NCBI GenBank assembly: GCA_041392845.1
Contig: JAWKLG010000032.1
Coordinates: 1 to 64,000, forward strand
Source of the DNA: JAGQWW01 sp041392845
Lineage (GTDB): Bacteria > Bacteroidota > Bacteroidia > Chitinophagales > Saprospiraceae
Direction: 5' to 3'
Length of the DNA: 64,000 bases
In this document: positions 62,801 to 64,000 of the stretch, piece by piece
Position numbering within the stretch: the first letter of the stretch is position 1
Layout: each line of letters begins with the position of its first letter
Made by a program: the position numbers and the translations under genes
The notes under the pieces: model-generated
What the model was told of the DNA's origin: nothing
What the model saw: the letters and a program-made list of their open reading frames with translations, nothing else
The model's database searches: none

Positions 62801-63945
62801 AAAATATGCGACCCCCAAGGGTCGGTTTCTCCCCACGTCGTCCTTTTGCTACGGAGATGGGACCCTTTGGGTCCTAAACCATACAGGACCCGCAGGGTCC
62901 AATCTCCGTAGCCCAGGAAATACCATTCATCCACGACCCGGAGGGTCGAATATCCTTTTGTCCCAGACCAGATTATATGTGAATTTTGGGAGAAAACCAT
63001 TTATTGATTAAAGGCTATATCCTTGGATTTTTCGCTTTTGAAATAATAAAAATATGCGACCCCAAGGGGTCGATTTCGCCCCACCTCGTCCTTTTGCTAC
63101 GGAGATGGGACCCTATGGGTCCTAAAACCACACAGGACCCGCAGGGTCCATGAAACTATACGGACCCAAAAGCCTTGAAAATTGGGGGGCTACGGACGAT
63201 CTCATAACTCCTGCGGACCCGCAGGGTCCAATCTCCGTAGCCCAGGCATTACCATACATCCACGACCCGAAGGGTCGAATATCATTCTTTCCCAGACCAG
63301 GTTTCTACCTAAAATTTGGGGAGAAAACTATTTATTGATTAAAGGCGATATCCTTGGATTTTTCGCTTTTGAAATAATAAAAATATGCGACCCCCAAGGG
63401 GTCGATTTCTCCCCACGTCGTCCTTTTGCTACGGAGATGGGACCCTGCGGGTGCTAAAACCTCACGGGATCGAAAAGTCTTGAAAATTGGGGGCTACGGA
63501 CGATCGCATAACTCCTACGGACCCGCAGGGTCCAATCTCCGTAGCCCAGGCAATACCATCCATCCACGACCCGGAGGGTCGAATCTCATTTTTTCCCAGA
63601 CCAGGTTTCTACCTAAAATTTGGGGAGAAAACTATTTATTGATTAAAGGCGATATCCTTGGATTTTTCACTTTTGAAATAATTAAAATATGCGACCCCCA
63701 AGGGGTCGATTTCGCCCCACGTCATCCTTTTGCTACGGAGATTGGACCCTTTGGGTCCTAAAACCACACGAGACCCGCAGGGTCCATGAAACTATACGGA
63801 CCCAAAAGCCTTGAAAATTGGGGGGCTACGGACGATCTCATAACTCCTACGGACCCGCAGGGTCCAATCTCCGTAGCCCAGGCATTACCATACATCCACG
63901 ACCCGAAGGGTCGAATATCATTCTTTTCCAGACCAAGATTCTACC
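62801..63945. repeat. Array of four palindrome-rich tandem repeat units
   Basis: Four units begin at 62801, 63049, 63380 and 63684 with AAAATATGCGACCCC. The first three are 248, 331 and 304 bases; the fourth is truncated near 63945. Each contains P1 (CGACCCCAAGGGGTCG), P2 (GGACCC-TTT/TAT-GGGTCC, altered in unit 3), P3 (GGACCCGCAGGGTCC, one or two copies) and P4 (CGACCCGAAGGGTCG or CGACCCGGAGGGTCG). A 17-base outer inverted repeat, CTACGGAGATTGGACCC with GGGTCCAATCTCCGTAG, encloses P2 and P3 and is exact in unit 4. Units are joined by an A/T-rich stretch with TTTATTGATTAAAGGCGA. No gene or transposase was found in the 1346 bases from 62655 to the window end; ORFs inside the array are frame shadows of the repeats. 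Confidence 0.9.
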
Positions 63946-64000
63946 TGAAAGCCTTTCATTCCTTGAAGAGTAATTCCCTTTTTACAACCTAAATGCTGGA

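Noticed and set aside
62581..63000. Minus-strand frame with Asn-Ser-Gln-Gln-Pro repeats
   Set aside because: The repeats are the translated heptamer microsatellite GGCTGTT, and the rest overlaps the palindrome array; not a protein gene.
62801..63945. CRISPR array at the right edge
   Set aside because: The units are 250-330 bases with internal palindromes and no unique 30-base spacers; the layout is tandem repeats, and no cas gene is present.
63150..63992. Small ORFs inside the repeat array (for example two near-identical frames at 63150 and 63786)
   Set aside because: They are read across the palindromes and repeat in step with the DNA units, with Pro/Gly-rich products and no start context or similarity; they are shadows of the repeat.

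Overview
The window is AT-rich chromosomal DNA from a member of the Bacteroidota, most likely the Saprospiria (Saprospiraceae/Lewinella-like). The signs are several type IX secretion (T9SS) cargo proteins with C-terminal sorting domains (three giant CHU_C-type adhesins and smaller type A cargo), PorT-like and 'putative porin' outer-membrane barrels, families typical of the phylum (DUF3098, DUF4296, YtxJ), TAnnTTTG-like promoter motifs and a gene order ftsX-DUF3098-uppP-truB that is usual in the phylum. No rRNA, tRNA, CRISPR array, transposase or phage gene was recognised.

Layout. 1-3.6 kb: an MbnP-like lipoprotein (cut by the window edge), aat, a secreted PQQ-type sugar dehydrogenase and trmH. 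3.7-9.5 kb: an SLC12-like transporter, a DinB protein, a tail-anchored unknown, an acyl-CoA carboxylase carboxyltransferase and a DUF4296 lipoprotein. 9.5-13.3 kb: pdhB, a 55-residue lipoprotein, ytxJ, mnmD and two related small secreted proteins, one of them decayed. 13.4-17 kb: a dicarboxylate/glutamate symporter, a PhoB/PhoR-like two-component pair and a DUF2752 membrane protein. 17-30.6 kb: two divergent giant T9SS adhesins of 2486 and 1949 residues. 30.7-38.8 kb: a PlsC-like acyltransferase, then a leftward run (queE, a barrel protein, two paralogous lipoproteins), then a rightward run (recN, fabI, a choice-of-anchor-B protein, a putative porin). 40.8-49.9 kb: a third giant adhesin of 3038 residues. 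50-53.2 kb: two CBS-domain proteins (one frameshifted), an Hsp20 and a MoxR/BchI-like ATPase. 53.2-59 kb (leftward): M23 peptidase, ftsX, DUF3098, uppP and truB (cell envelope and tRNA), with a photolyase further upstream. 59-62.7 kb: a split membrane Fe-S oxidoreductase of the FadF/EMO type, interrupted by a T9SS cargo gene and ending in a frameshifted CCG-domain subunit. 62.66-64 kb: no gene, but a heptamer microsatellite and an array of four ~250-330 bp units built from nested GC-rich palindromes.

How it fits together. The window mixes housekeeping genes (lipid synthesis: fabI, plsC, acyl-CoA carboxylase; tRNA modification: trmH, mnmD, queE, truB; envelope: uppP, ftsX, M23) with a large investment in surface display, as the three giants take about 22 kb. 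Four single-base frameshifts in otherwise well-conserved reading frames (two in one decayed paralogue, one in a CBS gene, one in the Fe-S subunit) are either real gene decay or consensus errors. The most unusual non-coding structure is the palindrome array at the right edge.
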